Both the position numbers and the translations under genes were made by a program. A DNA stretch of 43,429 nucleotides from an uncultured Alphaproteobacteria bacterium. Its GTDB lineage: Bacteria; Pseudomonadota; Alphaproteobacteria; RF32; CAG-239. How positions within the stretch are numbered: the first letter of the stretch is position 1; each line of letters begins with the position of its first letter. The notes beneath the pieces are model-generated. The model saw nothing but the letters and a program-made list of their open reading frames with translations, did no database searches and was not told the DNA's origin. Positions 25,651 to 34,728 of this stretch are shown here, in pieces. The stretch is taken from contig CALXZK010000011.1 in the NCBI GenBank assembly GCA_944393225.1, positions 1 to 43,429 on the forward strand, written 5' to 3'.

Positions 25651-27102
25651 TTATTTCTTAAGATAAAGCTTTGCCTCAGGTGCCAAATTGGCATTTTTTC
25701 CGGTGAGCAATGCTTCAAACTGAGCTTGAGTGATTCCGTATTTTTGCATGAATTTCAGAATTTCTGCAATAAATACGCACTGCATCAGTTTGAGTTTGTG
25801 CTCATCATCATACCAATTATGTGTGACAAATATATCCACCCATCTTTGGTCATTGAATGTCATATCTTGAATTTTACCATAAAGTTTTCCTGTTTTATAG
25901 TAATTTTCAATGATACGAATATTATCCTCTGTAATGTAGCCCCCCAACAAAGGCTGAAACCATTTGAGCTGCGCTTTCTCTTCCAAAATGTCTAGCAGCT
26001 CTTTTTTGGTGGCGATATTGGGCGCTTTTTCAAGCATTGTCTGTGAAAGAACATCATCTTTGGCCAAAGCAATTAAGAGTTTTTCTTTTTGCTTGACGTT
26101 GAAGCGTTCAAAATCCCTTATTGAGATTCTGTTTTCAACTTTTTGTTCAATGCAAAGGTCCAAGTTGAAGTCAACATTTGCCGTAGCTTTGTTGAACAAA
26201 TACTTAAAAGCAAAAGGACAAGCAATGCCAAAATCCAACAAAAGGATTATATCATCAGCATAATATGACACGTCTTCCGGTATCATTTTCAGCAATTCAC
26301 GCGCTAAATCATCACGCTTTTGGGAAGCTTCCGTCTCAAGCACCCGATGGAGCAATTTATCAATGGCTTGAAAGTCTTGGATGTTAGCCCAATAAGTCGC
26401 CATTTTGTTCGCCACATTGATAGGATTGGCATTTTGACACCACTTTTCATATTTATCTCCGAGCGTAATAAGCTGCTCCGGCGACAAATTTGGAGTATAA
26501 TCTTGTCTCCCCATCAGAAAAGAAAGACAACTTTCCGCCGTTTCACTTTTCTTGGTTTGCTCAAAAAGCACAACATCTAGCTCGGCTAATTTTTCCCACC
26601 TGGATTTTGAAAAAAGATAGGAAAAATAAACCTGTTGACGATTTTCTGCTAATCTCCTAACCAAATCAACAGTAAAACTTTGTGGTTGCTTACCTTCAAG
26701 GATATAAAGATAATTTACGTTATCATTACAAGCCTTGATAACACGATTACTATCAAGAGTATAACCTTTAACCTTGATAGCCTCTTCTGGCACAATTTCA
26801 TAAGCCGCATCAAAAACTATCGGATTATCAATGTTGCAAATGAAGGCGTCAAAGAGCTCGGGACGCGTATCTCTAAGACCGAACATGTACTTGCGCGTTT
26901 GCAAGTGCCAAATTCTTTCTCCAACCCATGCTGCTGATTGCGGATGCTTTAAAAGATAATTTTCCTCCTTAATAGCAGAAATTTGAAACTTCTCGGAAAA
27001 ACGGTTTGTTCGTTTTGTGTACTTTAGCGCCCAAGCCGGAAAAAGCTTAACGAATGGCGCAACGATAGCGATGATAATCGCTACAAAATTAAAATTTTTC
27101 AT
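25651..27102 (-). CDS. Membrane-anchored orphan protein of unknown function
   Basis: This 483-residue protein has one N-terminal hydrophobic segment (FVAIIIAIVAPFVKLFPAWAL) and a long, mostly helical soluble part. I recognise no domain. Repeated motifs of about 40-60 residues with leucine-rich helices (LAELDVVLFEQ, LLHRVLETEAS, LLKMIPEDVS) suggest helical repeats, which is only inference. It has no SD; the 20 bases before the ATG are A/T. It has its own strong promoter 150 nt upstream and its own terminator. It may be an acquired single gene. Confidence 0.75.
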   Translation of the reverse strand: MKNFNFVAIIIAIVAPFVKLFPAWALKYTKRTNRFSEKFQISAIKEENYLLKHPQSAAWVGERIWHLQTRKYMFGLRDTRPELFDAFICNIDNPIVFDAAYEIVPEEAIKVKGYTLDSNRVIKACNDNVNYLYILEGKQPQSFTVDLVRRLAENRQQVYFSYLFSKSRWEKLAELDVVLFEQTKKSETAESCLSFLMGRQDYTPNLSPEQLITLGDKYEKWCQNANPINVANKMATYWANIQDFQAIDKLLHRVLETEASQKRDDLARELLKMIPEDVSYYADDIILLLDFGIACPFAFKYLFNKATANVDFNLDLCIEQKVENRISIRDFERFNVKQKEKLLIALAKDDVLSQTMLEKAPNIATKKELLDILEEKAQLKWFQPLLGGYITEDNIRIIENYYKTGKLYGKIQDMTFNDQRWVDIFVTHNWYDDEHKLKLMQCVFIAEILKFMQKYGITQAQFEALLTGKNANLAPEAKLYLKK

Positions 27103-27133
27103 AAGTTAAAAAAATTAAAATGAATAAATTATC

Positions 27134-27244
27134 TTACCCGATTTTCGGAGCAAGAGCCTTAAGCTTATCATCATCATCGCCAAAAACCAACCGAGTGCTT
27201 CCCCTTAGCAAAGAATCAATCAATCCATTTATAACAATAACCAC
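27134..27244 (-). other. Possible mini-ORF or gene remnant in the mRNA leader
   Basis: Within the leader a frame reads, from GTG at 27244, 36 codons ending in TAA at 27134. Its second half (LLRGSTRLVFGDDDDKLKAL then APKIG) looks like protein rather than random AT-rich DNA. It faintly resembles the N terminus of SecA. There is no SD and no ATG. It could be a leader peptide, a remnant, or chance. The rest of 27103-27392 holds only the promoter described above and upstream sequence of the next gene. Confidence 0.3.
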
Positions 27245-27264
27245 AATAATCTTAAAACGTTAGA

Positions 27265-27293
27265 AATATATCATTTTGTCTAAAATCTGTCAA
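27265..27293 (-). promoter_or_regulatory. Promoter of the orphan gene ending at 25651
   Basis: On the minus strand TTGACA (complement of 27288-27293), a 17-nt spacer and TATATT (complement of 27265-27270) form a near-consensus sigma-70 promoter. It also fits a Bacteroidetes type (GTTG, 20 nt, TATATTTC). It implies an mRNA leader of about 155 nt. Confidence 0.65.
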
Positions 27294-27392
27294 CGAATAA
27301 ATATCAAAGTTTTTGAAAAAAATGTTGGTAAGCTCGAAAAAAGATGATATAGAGGGATAAAAAAGAATTTTTAACAAAAGGATGATTCGCAA

Positions 27393-28397
27393 ATGACAAA
27401 GATTGCAGTTGTCGGCGTAATGGAAAGCGTCGGACGTGAAATTTTGAGCTTTTTGGAAGAAGACGGTATCAAAGCTAAAGATGTTTTTGCCGTTGATTAT
27501 AAATCTGTTTTAGGTAACCAAGTTTCTTATGGTGAAGATGATGACTTAGACGTCTATAATCTTGATGATTTTGATTTTAGCAAAGCAGATGTTGCCATTT
27601 TTGCCACCACGGCAGAACTTGCCAAACGCTATGTTCCCAAAGCTTTAAACAAAGGAATTAAAGTGATTGATACATCTTCTGCTTTCTTTGCCGAAGAAGA
27701 TGTCCCGATGATTGTGGCAGGCGTTAATGATGCCAAAGTAAATGAGGCTAAACGTGGTTTGGTTTCGATTCCTTCAGCCGCTGTTACCCAAATGTTGTTG
27801 TCGTTGAGCAAGGTCAATGAAAAATATCTGATTAATCGTTTGGTTGTCACTTCATACAGCTCTACTTCTGTTTACGGTAAAGAAGGTATGGATGAACTTT
27901 TCAATCAGGTCAGAAAAATTTATATGAACGATTCCCTTGTGGATGACCAACAGGTTTTCAATAAACAAATTGCTTTTAACGTCATTCCGCAAGTAGGTGA
28001 CTTTTTAGGTGATGAAACCGAAAACGAATGGGCTTTGAATGCCGAAACCAAAAAAGTTTTGAACGGCAATGTTAAAGTTCATGCTAACTGCGCCGTCATT
28101 CCGGCATTCATCGGCTGCGGTTTGTTCGTTAACGTAGAATGTGCCGATGAGGTTGATGTTGAAGATGTTCGTTCTCTTATGAGCAAAACCGAAGGCGTGG
28201 TTGTTTTTGACAAGCACGTTAACGGCGGATATGTAACCATGAGCGATGTTCAAGGTGAAAATGAAGTTTATGTCAGCCGTCTGCGTCAAGATGTTTCGGT
28301 TGAAAACGGCATTAGTTTCTGGTGTGTTGCCGATAACTTGCGTGTTGGTGTTGCCAAAAACGCATTTAATGTTATGAAATTAATGTTAGGAAAATAA
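27393..28397 (+). CDS. Aspartate-semialdehyde dehydrogenase homologue lacking catalytic residues
   Basis: The 334-residue protein aligns along its length with aspartate-semialdehyde dehydrogenase (ASADH): IAVVGVMESVGREIL, VIDTSSAFFAEEDVPMIVAGVN, GKEGMDELFNQVRKIY, AFNVIP, ISFWCVADNLRVG. But the catalytic cysteine motif NPNCST reads IPSAAV (Ala129). The catalytic histidine segment RVPVFxGHS reads VIPAFIGCG (Cys242), the SGAG loop reads TSVY, and the dinucleotide motif GxTGxVG reads GVMESVG. It is therefore not expected to be active, like the E. coli Usg protein. The frame is intact and AAGGA precedes the start, so it is not a broken gene. A functional asd must be elsewhere if meso-diaminopimelate is made. 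Confidence 0.85.
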   Translation: MTKIAVVGVMESVGREILSFLEEDGIKAKDVFAVDYKSVLGNQVSYGEDDDLDVYNLDDFDFSKADVAIFATTAELAKRYVPKALNKGIKVIDTSSAFFAEEDVPMIVAGVNDAKVNEAKRGLVSIPSAAVTQMLLSLSKVNEKYLINRLVVTSYSSTSVYGKEGMDELFNQVRKIYMNDSLVDDQQVFNKQIAFNVIPQVGDFLGDETENEWALNAETKKVLNGNVKVHANCAVIPAFIGCGLFVNVECADEVDVEDVRSLMSKTEGVVVFDKHVNGGYVTMSDVQGENEVYVSRLRQDVSVENGISFWCVADNLRVGVAKNAFNVMKLMLGK

Positions 28398-28429
28398 TTT
28401 ATTATCATTAAACATTAAGGAATATTCCG

Positions 28430-30925
28430 ATGAAAAAGATTTTACCGCTTTTGCTTTTTTCATTTTTCTGCCTGATTTGGAGCGCAGATAATGTGTGGGC
28501 TCAAGGTCAAACCCAAACCACGCAAACGGGAGAAACCTTAACTGAGTTTAATTATCTTAAATTCAGTACCATGTTGAATGATATGGATAAAATCTTAAAA
28601 AGCGGTTCCGCTAAACCGGACTATTTGCAAGCCAGCATTCGCTTATCTTCTACCATGCGCCAATTGGCATTGGATTCTAAAAAGTCTTTAGAACAAGATA
28701 TGCAATATACACAAAAGAAGCTTGATGCTTTGGGTGAGGCGCCGGAAGGTGGAAAAGAGTCAAAATTACTAGCTCAAAAACGCAAAGAGTTTTCTTCTGA
28801 GTTGGATACGCAAAAAGGCAAAGTTGCCGAAGCCGATGTTATTTTGGCTCGTTTAGACGAGATAGATACGCGCATCTTAAATTTGCGCAGTATGGAATTG
28901 TTTGGCAATTTGTTTAACAAACAAAAAGCTTTGATTAATCCGGCTAATTTGTTCGAAGCTAATAAATATTTACTGAGCTTTGTTTATGATATTATCTATT
29001 CACCGATAAACTGGTATGAAGGTTTGAATCATTCTGAAAAATCCAAAGTTTTCAGCAATGTTCTGCCTGTATTTTTCATCTTTATCTTGAGCTTGGTTTT
29101 AGGTGTTTATTTGCGTTTGTTGATTATGCGCAAATTTGGTTATGACAACGAAATCGAGCATCCGCGTTATGGTAAAAAAGTTTCGGCTGCCGTTTGCGTT
29201 GCCATAGGCTATGGAGTGATTCCTTCATGTATTATCGTCGGTATGCTGATTTGGATTGCTTCAGCCGAAATAATCAGTGGTTATTTTGCTTCAGTTATCG
29301 GTAGCTTTTTATTCTTTTCTTTATACGTCTTATTGGGCAGGGCTATAGCTCGCGTTGTTTTTGCGCCTTATAACGAAAAATGGCGTTTGGTCAATGTCAA
29401 TAATGAAAAAGCCTTAAGTATGGCATCTGCTTTTTATGGGATGATTTATGCCATTGGTTTGTTTGGCTTTTTAGAATATATGGCCGACCGTTCCGATTAT
29501 AGTATTGAGCTTTCTGCCTATATCAGCGCAATTGGCTGTTTTGTAAAAGCCTTTTTCATTTGGTTGATAGTTCGTCGCAGTTTGTGGAATGGACTACCGG
29601 AAGCTGATGATGAAAATCCGGAAGAAGAAAATGAAGAAACTCAAGAAGATGATGGCGAAAGTTCCACATTTAAAATCACTTTCTTTACCACGCTTTCTGC
29701 CATCATTTTGTGCTTGATTGCCGTTTGTGGTTATCCGTTTTTATCAGCCTTTGTCTTAAATCATTTGATTATGACATTTATCTTATTGGGCTTTTTGTTC
29801 ATTATCCGCAAAGCCTTTGAAGAGATTATGCATCGCGTTTTGTTAATGCGCTTCTGGGCAAAAAATTTCCGTATCAAAAGAAGAATTTTATCCAAACTCA
29901 ATTTTTGGATAAGTTTGGTTGTCGATCCTTTGTTTGTTTTGGTAACAATCTATCTTGTTTTGGCATTATGGGGTGTATCTGTAGAAATATTAAATCGAGG
30001 AATATATAAAGTCTTTACAGGATTTCATATCGGGGGAATAAAAATTTCTCTATTGTCCATATTCTTAGGTTTAATTATTTTCTTTGTTGCCATAAATGTT
30101 GTTAGAGTGCTAAAGCGTCGTTTAGCAAGCAATGTTTTAAGCAAAATGGAGATTGATGAAGGTATCAAAGCCTCGTTAGAGTCAGGTTTTGGTTCCATAG
30201 GCTATGTCTTATCGGCGCTGCTTGCCATAGCCATTATGGGTGGCGATTTAGGAAACCTTGCTTTGATTGCCGGTGCATTATCAGTTGGTATCGGTTTAGG
30301 TTTACAAAATGTGGTAAATAACTTTGTATCCGGTATTATTCTTTTGTTTGAACGCCCGATTAAAGTGGGGGACTGGGTCAGCATCAATGGAGAAGAAGGT
30401 AAAGTAAAACAAATTAACATTCGTGCAACCGAAGTAGAAACATTTAAGAAGACCAGCTTGATTATTCCGAATGCAAACTTGCTTTCCACAACGGTCACCA
30501 ACTTAACGCACAGTGACAATTCTTCGCGTATGTCTATTAATGTTGGTGTGGCTTATGGTTCGGATACACGCCGCGTTGCCGAAATTTTGTTGGAGTGTGC
30601 AGAAAATCACAAACGTGTCTTGAAAAAGCCGGCACCTTCGGTTATTTTCAAAGACTTTGGTCCCAGCAGTTTGGATTTTGAGTTACGCTGCTACACCAGT
30701 GATATCTGGACAGGTTGGATTATTCCGAGCGATTTAAGGTTTGAAATCGATCGCCGTTTCAGAGAAGAGGGTATCGAAATTCCGTTCCCGCAACAGACCA
30801 TCACTTTTGGTGATGCTGATGTTAAAAAAGCTTTGCTGAAAAAGTTGCAAAGTGAAGTAAAGGCAGAAGAAAAAAAGAGCAAAAAAGCCAAGAGCAAAAA
30901 ATCTGAGGGCAAAGAAGGTGAATAA
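28430..30925 (+). CDS. Large MscS-family mechanosensitive channel
   Basis: MscS-type channels open under membrane tension to release solutes on osmotic downshock. A signal peptide (residues 1-26) is followed by a helical periplasmic region (to about residue 190), then several membrane spans. A very acidic cytosolic loop (about 390-407, rich in Glu/Asp) and the MscS core (about 590-790) follow. The core contains the pore helix GIGLGLQNVVNNFVSG, then LFERPIKVGDWV, VKQINIRATEVET and IIPNANLLS. The C-terminal tail is Lys/Glu-rich (KKSKKAKSKKSEGKEG). This layout resembles MscK/YbdG-like large channels (831 residues). AAGGAA precedes the start. Its last codons overlap the start of murL. Confidence 0.93.
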   Translation: MKKILPLLLFSFFCLIWSADNVWAQGQTQTTQTGETLTEFNYLKFSTMLNDMDKILKSGSAKPDYLQASIRLSSTMRQLALDSKKSLEQDMQYTQKKLDALGEAPEGGKESKLLAQKRKEFSSELDTQKGKVAEADVILARLDEIDTRILNLRSMELFGNLFNKQKALINPANLFEANKYLLSFVYDIIYSPINWYEGLNHSEKSKVFSNVLPVFFIFILSLVLGVYLRLLIMRKFGYDNEIEHPRYGKKVSAAVCVAIGYGVIPSCIIVGMLIWIASAEIISGYFASVIGSFLFFSLYVLLGRAIARVVFAPYNEKWRLVNVNNEKALSMASAFYGMIYAIGLFGFLEYMADRSDYSIELSAYISAIGCFVKAFFIWLIVRRSLWNGLPEADDENPEEENEETQEDDGESSTFKITFFTTLSAIILCLIAVCGYPFLSAFVLNHLIMTFILLGFLFIIRKAFEEIMHRVLLMRFWAKNFRIKRRILSKLNFWISLVVDPLFVLVTIYLVLALWGVSVEILNRGIYKVFTGFHIGGIKISLLSIFLGLIIFFVAINVVRVLKRRLASNVLSKMEIDEGIKASLESGFGSIGYVLSALLAIAIMGGDLGNLALIAGALSVGIGLGLQNVVNNFVSGIILLFERPIKVGDWVSINGEEGKVKQINIRATEVETFKKTSLIIPNANLLSTTVTNLTHSDNSSRMSINVGVAYGSDTRRVAEILLECAENHKRVLKKPAPSVIFKDFGPSSLDFELRCYTSDIWTGWIIPSDLRFEIDRRFREEGIEIPFPQQTITFGDADVKKALLKKLQSEVKAEEKKSKKAKSKKSEGKEGE

Positions 30926-32255
30926 TATCTTTCAATTTAGATTTGTGTCTTGTCGCTATGACGAGAAGTCGGCTACGGCGTTTTTGGATTATGCTTTTGA
31001 CGAGGCTTATTCTTTTACCGAAACGATTTGTTTTAAAAATGCTAAAACCAATTTGACGGTAGAAGAAAAAGAAGCCGTTAACAAAATTCTGTTCTTTTTG
31101 CATATTGCTTGTGGTATCAGCTATTACAAAGCTTTTGTTCCGGAAAAGATGGCAGTAGAGAGTGGCTGCCTAAATAAGGAGCAAGCAGAGTTTTTCAAAA
31201 CTTTTTATGAAAAAGGCTTGGGCGAATTTTCTTGGCGCAACGGGTTGAATTTGAAGGACAAGATAAATTTCCCTTATGCTGAAAAATCAAGCATTGAAGA
31301 GGCTTCTGAAATAAGCTTGCCGGATTTAACCGCCGTTCCGGTCGGTGGCGGCAAAGATTCCAATGTGGTTTTGGAAACCTTAAAATCTCATGGCGAAAAT
31401 GTGGTCTGCATAGCACAAGGTCGCCCTCGCCCGATAAAAGAATGTATTGAAGTTTCCGGCTGCAAAGATATTGAGTTCACCAGAACCATCTCGCCGGAGC
31501 TGATTGCTTTGAATGGTCAAGAAGGGGTATATAACGGTCATGTGCCAATCAGCGGTATTTATGCCTTTTGCATGACTTTGGCAGCCGTTCTTTATGGCTA
31601 TGATAAAGTTGCTATGGGTAATGAGCGCTCAGCCAATGTCGGCAACTTAGTCCGTGATGATCATTTTGAGGTCAATCACCAATGGAGTAAATCGATAGAA
31701 TTTGAGCAAATGTTTAATGCTTTTAATCATAAATATATGCTCAAAAACTTTAACTATTTTTCTTTCTTACGCCCATTGTCAGAGTTAGATATTGCCAGAC
31801 GTTTTGCCAAGTTAAAGCCATATCATCAAGTTTTTACCAGCTGCAATAAAGCTTTTAAAATTGATAAAGAAAAAAGGCTTGAGCGCTGGTGCGGCGAATG
31901 TGATAAATGCCGCTTTGTCTTTTTGGCTTTGGCACCGTTTATGGATAAGCAAGATTTAATCCAAGCCGTCGGCAAAAACATTTTGGCAGACGGGACACAA
32001 AAGCAGGGCTTTGAAGAGTTGCTCGGCTTGAGCAATCATAAGCCGTTTGAATGTGTCGGCGAGTTGGAAGAATGTTGCGTTGCCATGTATTTGTTGTCAC
32101 AAAATCCGCAATGGCAAAATGAACCGCTCGTTAAGGAGCTTTATCCTTTGGTAGAACAAAAATACGGGTTAAGTACCTTACAAAAATGGCAAGAACAAGT
32201 TTTCACGCCATCAGAAAAACATTGTTTGCCGGAAAAATTTAAGGAATATCTCTAA
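30918..32255 (+). CDS. murL: UDP-MurNAc-L-Ala-L-Glu epimerase MurL
   Basis: MurL inverts the terminal L-Glu of UDP-MurNAc-L-Ala-L-Glu to D-Glu using ATP; it was described in Xanthomonas oryzae with its partner ligase MurD2. Here the ATP-loop-like PVGGGKDS (residues 141-148), VAMGNERSANVGN, and the C-terminal cysteine cluster WCGECDKCRF fit this family. The next gene is the ligase. The start is GTG at 30918, inside the last codons of the channel gene (8-nt overlap), with GAGGG upstream; no ATG occurs before residue 79. The gene couples to murD2 through a TAATG overlap. I identify it from memory of the family and this pairing. Confidence 0.88.
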   Translation: MNNIFQFRFVSCRYDEKSATAFLDYAFDEAYSFTETICFKNAKTNLTVEEKEAVNKILFFLHIACGISYYKAFVPEKMAVESGCLNKEQAEFFKTFYEKGLGEFSWRNGLNLKDKINFPYAEKSSIEEASEISLPDLTAVPVGGGKDSNVVLETLKSHGENVVCIAQGRPRPIKECIEVSGCKDIEFTRTISPELIALNGQEGVYNGHVPISGIYAFCMTLAAVLYGYDKVAMGNERSANVGNLVRDDHFEVNHQWSKSIEFEQMFNAFNHKYMLKNFNYFSFLRPLSELDIARRFAKLKPYHQVFTSCNKAFKIDKEKRLERWCGECDKCRFVFLALAPFMDKQDLIQAVGKNILADGTQKQGFEELLGLSNHKPFECVGELEECCVAMYLLSQNPQWQNEPLVKELYPLVEQKYGLSTLQKWQEQVFTPSEKHCLPEKFKEYL

Positions 32256-33595
32256 TGTTGTTATCAGAATTGCAAAATAAAAACCTGCTTATTTGGGGGC
32301 TGGGTAAAGAAGGCTTGGCCTTAACCGAGTTTGTGAAAGCCAATGTAAAATATCAAAATTTATATTTGTATAATGATTCTGAAATCACTCAATCTGAATT
32401 AAAAATTTATCACGGCACAGATATTGATGACTTGTTGAATAAAGTAGATGTCATCATTCGTTCCCCCGGAGTGAGCATTTATAAAGATGAGATAGTCCAA
32501 GCAAAAGCAAAGGGCGTGAAGGTAACATCGTCATCAGATATATTTTTGTCGGAAATGTTAAAAAATCGTCCGCAAACAACTGTCATCGGAGTAACCGGTT
32601 CCAAAGGAAAAAGTACCACAAGCTCATTGTTATATCATGCTTTGCTGGCTTTAGGAAAAAATGTGGCGTTGGGCGGAAACATCGGTCGTCCGCTGATTGA
32701 GTTGTTGCAAGAAGAGCATGATTATGTTGTTTGCGAATTATCTTCTTATCAATGCAGTGATTTGAGTGTATCTCCCAAAATTGTGCTCTTTACCAACTTG
32801 TTTCCGGAGCATATTGATTGGCATAAAAGCCATGAAAATTATTATAAAGATAAGGTACATTTGGTGGCTCATCAGCAAGCAGGTGATGTTTGCTTTGTGA
32901 ATGACAAATGCGAAAAGCTGAAAAAATATTGCGCAGCATATAATTTGCCTTATCGCTATTATAATAAAAAAGAAGGCTTTGCCGAAATTGATAATGTTTT
33001 ATGTGAGAATGAAAAGCCTTTGTTGCATATTGAAGAAACAAAATTACAGGGCTTTCATAATCTTGATAATATGGCCGGTGTCTTGTCTGTCATCAAATAT
33101 TTGGGCTTGGATACCAACAAAGCTGTGAAAAGTTTTAAGACTTTTAATGGCTTGCCCCACCGTTTGCAAAAAGTTGGTGTAAAGAACGGCATTTTGTTTA
33201 TTAATGACAGTATCTCCACCGCACCCGAAACAGCTATGGCTGCTCTGAAGTCTTTTGATGTTCCGTTGGGCATATTCTTGGGCGGATATGATAGAGCGCA
33301 AGATTATCATGAGTTGGCAGAGTTTATCAATCAAGATAAGAATGTCAAAGTCGTGGTAACCTTATTCCAAACCGGACCAAGAGTGGCACAAACCTTAAAA
33401 GAGGTTTTAAAGAGAAAAGACATTGTCGTTTTGGAAGAAACAGATTTTGCTAAAGCCGTATCCGAAATGTATGAAGCGTTGCAAAAAGTTGGTGGAAAAA
33501 TGGCTCTTTTTTCGCCGGCAGCGGCAAGCTACGGTTGTTTCAAAAGCTTTGAAGAACGCGGTGCAAAATTTATTGAGCTGTTTAATAACCTCTAA
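32255..33595 (+). CDS. murD2: UDP-MurNAc-L-alanine-L-glutamate ligase MurD2
   Basis: This is a Mur-ligase-fold enzyme: N-terminal Rossmann LLIWGLGKEGLA, P-loop VTGSKGKST (residues 113-121), GNIGRPLIE, the motif ELSSYQ, TNLFPEHIDWH, and the C-terminal HRLQKVG...FINDSISTAPE in place of the MurD FINDSKATN. Classic MurD adds D-Glu; because MurL sits next to it and the substrate-binding segments differ, the D-Glu-free MurD2 role (adding L-Glu before epimerisation) is more likely. It overlaps murL by one base (TAATG), with AAGGA upstream. Another murD or murI elsewhere would change this reading. Confidence 0.85.
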   Translation: MLLSELQNKNLLIWGLGKEGLALTEFVKANVKYQNLYLYNDSEITQSELKIYHGTDIDDLLNKVDVIIRSPGVSIYKDEIVQAKAKGVKVTSSSDIFLSEMLKNRPQTTVIGVTGSKGKSTTSSLLYHALLALGKNVALGGNIGRPLIELLQEEHDYVVCELSSYQCSDLSVSPKIVLFTNLFPEHIDWHKSHENYYKDKVHLVAHQQAGDVCFVNDKCEKLKKYCAAYNLPYRYYNKKEGFAEIDNVLCENEKPLLHIEETKLQGFHNLDNMAGVLSVIKYLGLDTNKAVKSFKTFNGLPHRLQKVGVKNGILFINDSISTAPETAMAALKSFDVPLGIFLGGYDRAQDYHELAEFINQDKNVKVVVTLFQTGPRVAQTLKEVLKRKDIVVLEETDFAKAVSEMYEALQKVGGKMALFSPAAASYGCFKSFEERGAKFIELFNNL

Positions 33596-33646
33596 AATAG
33601 GGTTGATTTATAGATTTTGATGATATAGATTAACAGCCGAAGTTAA

Positions 33647-33722
<76 letters not shown>

Positions 33723-33741
33723 TTAAAATAAGGTTGCTCAT

Positions 33742-33774
33742 AAAAACGCCGAGGATTACATCCTTGGCGTTTTT
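33742..33774 (+). terminator. Terminator after tRNA-Thr
   Basis: AAAAACGCC-G-AGGA (33742-33755) pairs with TCCT-T-GGCGTTTTT (33761-33774), one G-U, with a TTACA loop. Confidence 0.92.
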
Positions 33775-33879
33775 GCGTATGTATTAGATTTTAGCAAAAT
33801 CGACATGAGCGTGTTATTTTTGTGTTGTTAAATTAAAAAGATCGTCTAAAATAACTGGATAAATTATTTGGAGATAAAT

Positions 33880-34719
33880 ATGAAGATTGTAAAATTATCC
33901 GGCGGACTTGGTAACCAAATGTTCCAATATGCATTTGCTATCGCATTGAAAAAACATGATAATCAAGTTCTTTTGGATGATAGCTGGTTTGAAAAGATAA
34001 ATTCCGGTAAAAAATCTGGCGCGACCAAACGTAATTTTGATTTGAATTTGTATAATATCTCCATCCCCTTTGCCAATGCCAAACAAATCAGTCAATGTGC
34101 AAGAGAACGCTTTTGCGGAATTAAGCTTCCTTCATTTCTTCGTAAATATTATAGTCGAATAATCAAAGAAAAAAATGCTTATAGTTATTATGAAGAATTT
34201 TTGGAAGAAAAGAGAGATGCTTACTATGCCGGTGTCTTTGCAAACGAACACTATTTTAATAAATATCGCTCTGAAATCGAAGAGGCTTTCACATTAAAAG
34301 AAGCGCTTACTTCGGAAAACAAAAAAATGTTAGAACAAATAAAACAAACAAACTCGGTATCTATTCACATTCGTCGAGGAGATTATGTGAAATTAGGCTG
34401 GGTTTGCAATCTCGATTATTACAAAAATGCCATAGCTGAAATTGTTAAACATGAAGAAAAACCGCATTTTTATATTTTTTCCGATGATATTCCTTGGGTA
34501 AAAGAAAATTTACAAATACAAGAACCATGCACTTTTGTTGATATTAATGATGGCAATACGGGCTATTTTGATATGGAGTTAATGAAAAATTGCAAACATA
34601 ACATCATAGCCAATAGCACATTTTCTTGGTGGGCTGCATGGTTGAATCCTAATTTTAACAAAAGAGTTATAAGTCCGGTAGATAAACAATCATCGGCATT
34701 CTATTACATATTCAGATAA
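33880..34719 (+). CDS. GT11-family glycosyltransferase (probable alpha-1,2-fucosyltransferase)
   Basis: GT11 enzymes transfer L-fucose to galactose or related sugars. The family motifs are clear: LSGGLGNQMFQYAFA near the N terminus, HIRRGDYV (His163-Val170) that binds GDP-fucose, and IANSTFSWWAAWLN near the C terminus. The ATG at 33880 is chosen because GGAG at 33870-33873 is six bases upstream; the earlier TTG is inside the SD. The product has 279 residues, usual for the family. It lies nine bases before a GT2 gene, so both probably decorate one surface glycan. GDP-fucose synthesis genes are not in the window. Confidence 0.93.
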   Translation: MKIVKLSGGLGNQMFQYAFAIALKKHDNQVLLDDSWFEKINSGKKSGATKRNFDLNLYNISIPFANAKQISQCARERFCGIKLPSFLRKYYSRIIKEKNAYSYYEEFLEEKRDAYYAGVFANEHYFNKYRSEIEEAFTLKEALTSENKKMLEQIKQTNSVSIHIRRGDYVKLGWVCNLDYYKNAIAEIVKHEEKPHFYIFSDDIPWVKENLQIQEPCTFVDINDGNTGYFDMELMKNCKHNIIANSTFSWWAAWLNPNFNKRVISPVDKQSSAFYYIFR

Positions 34720-34728
34720 GGAGATTTT

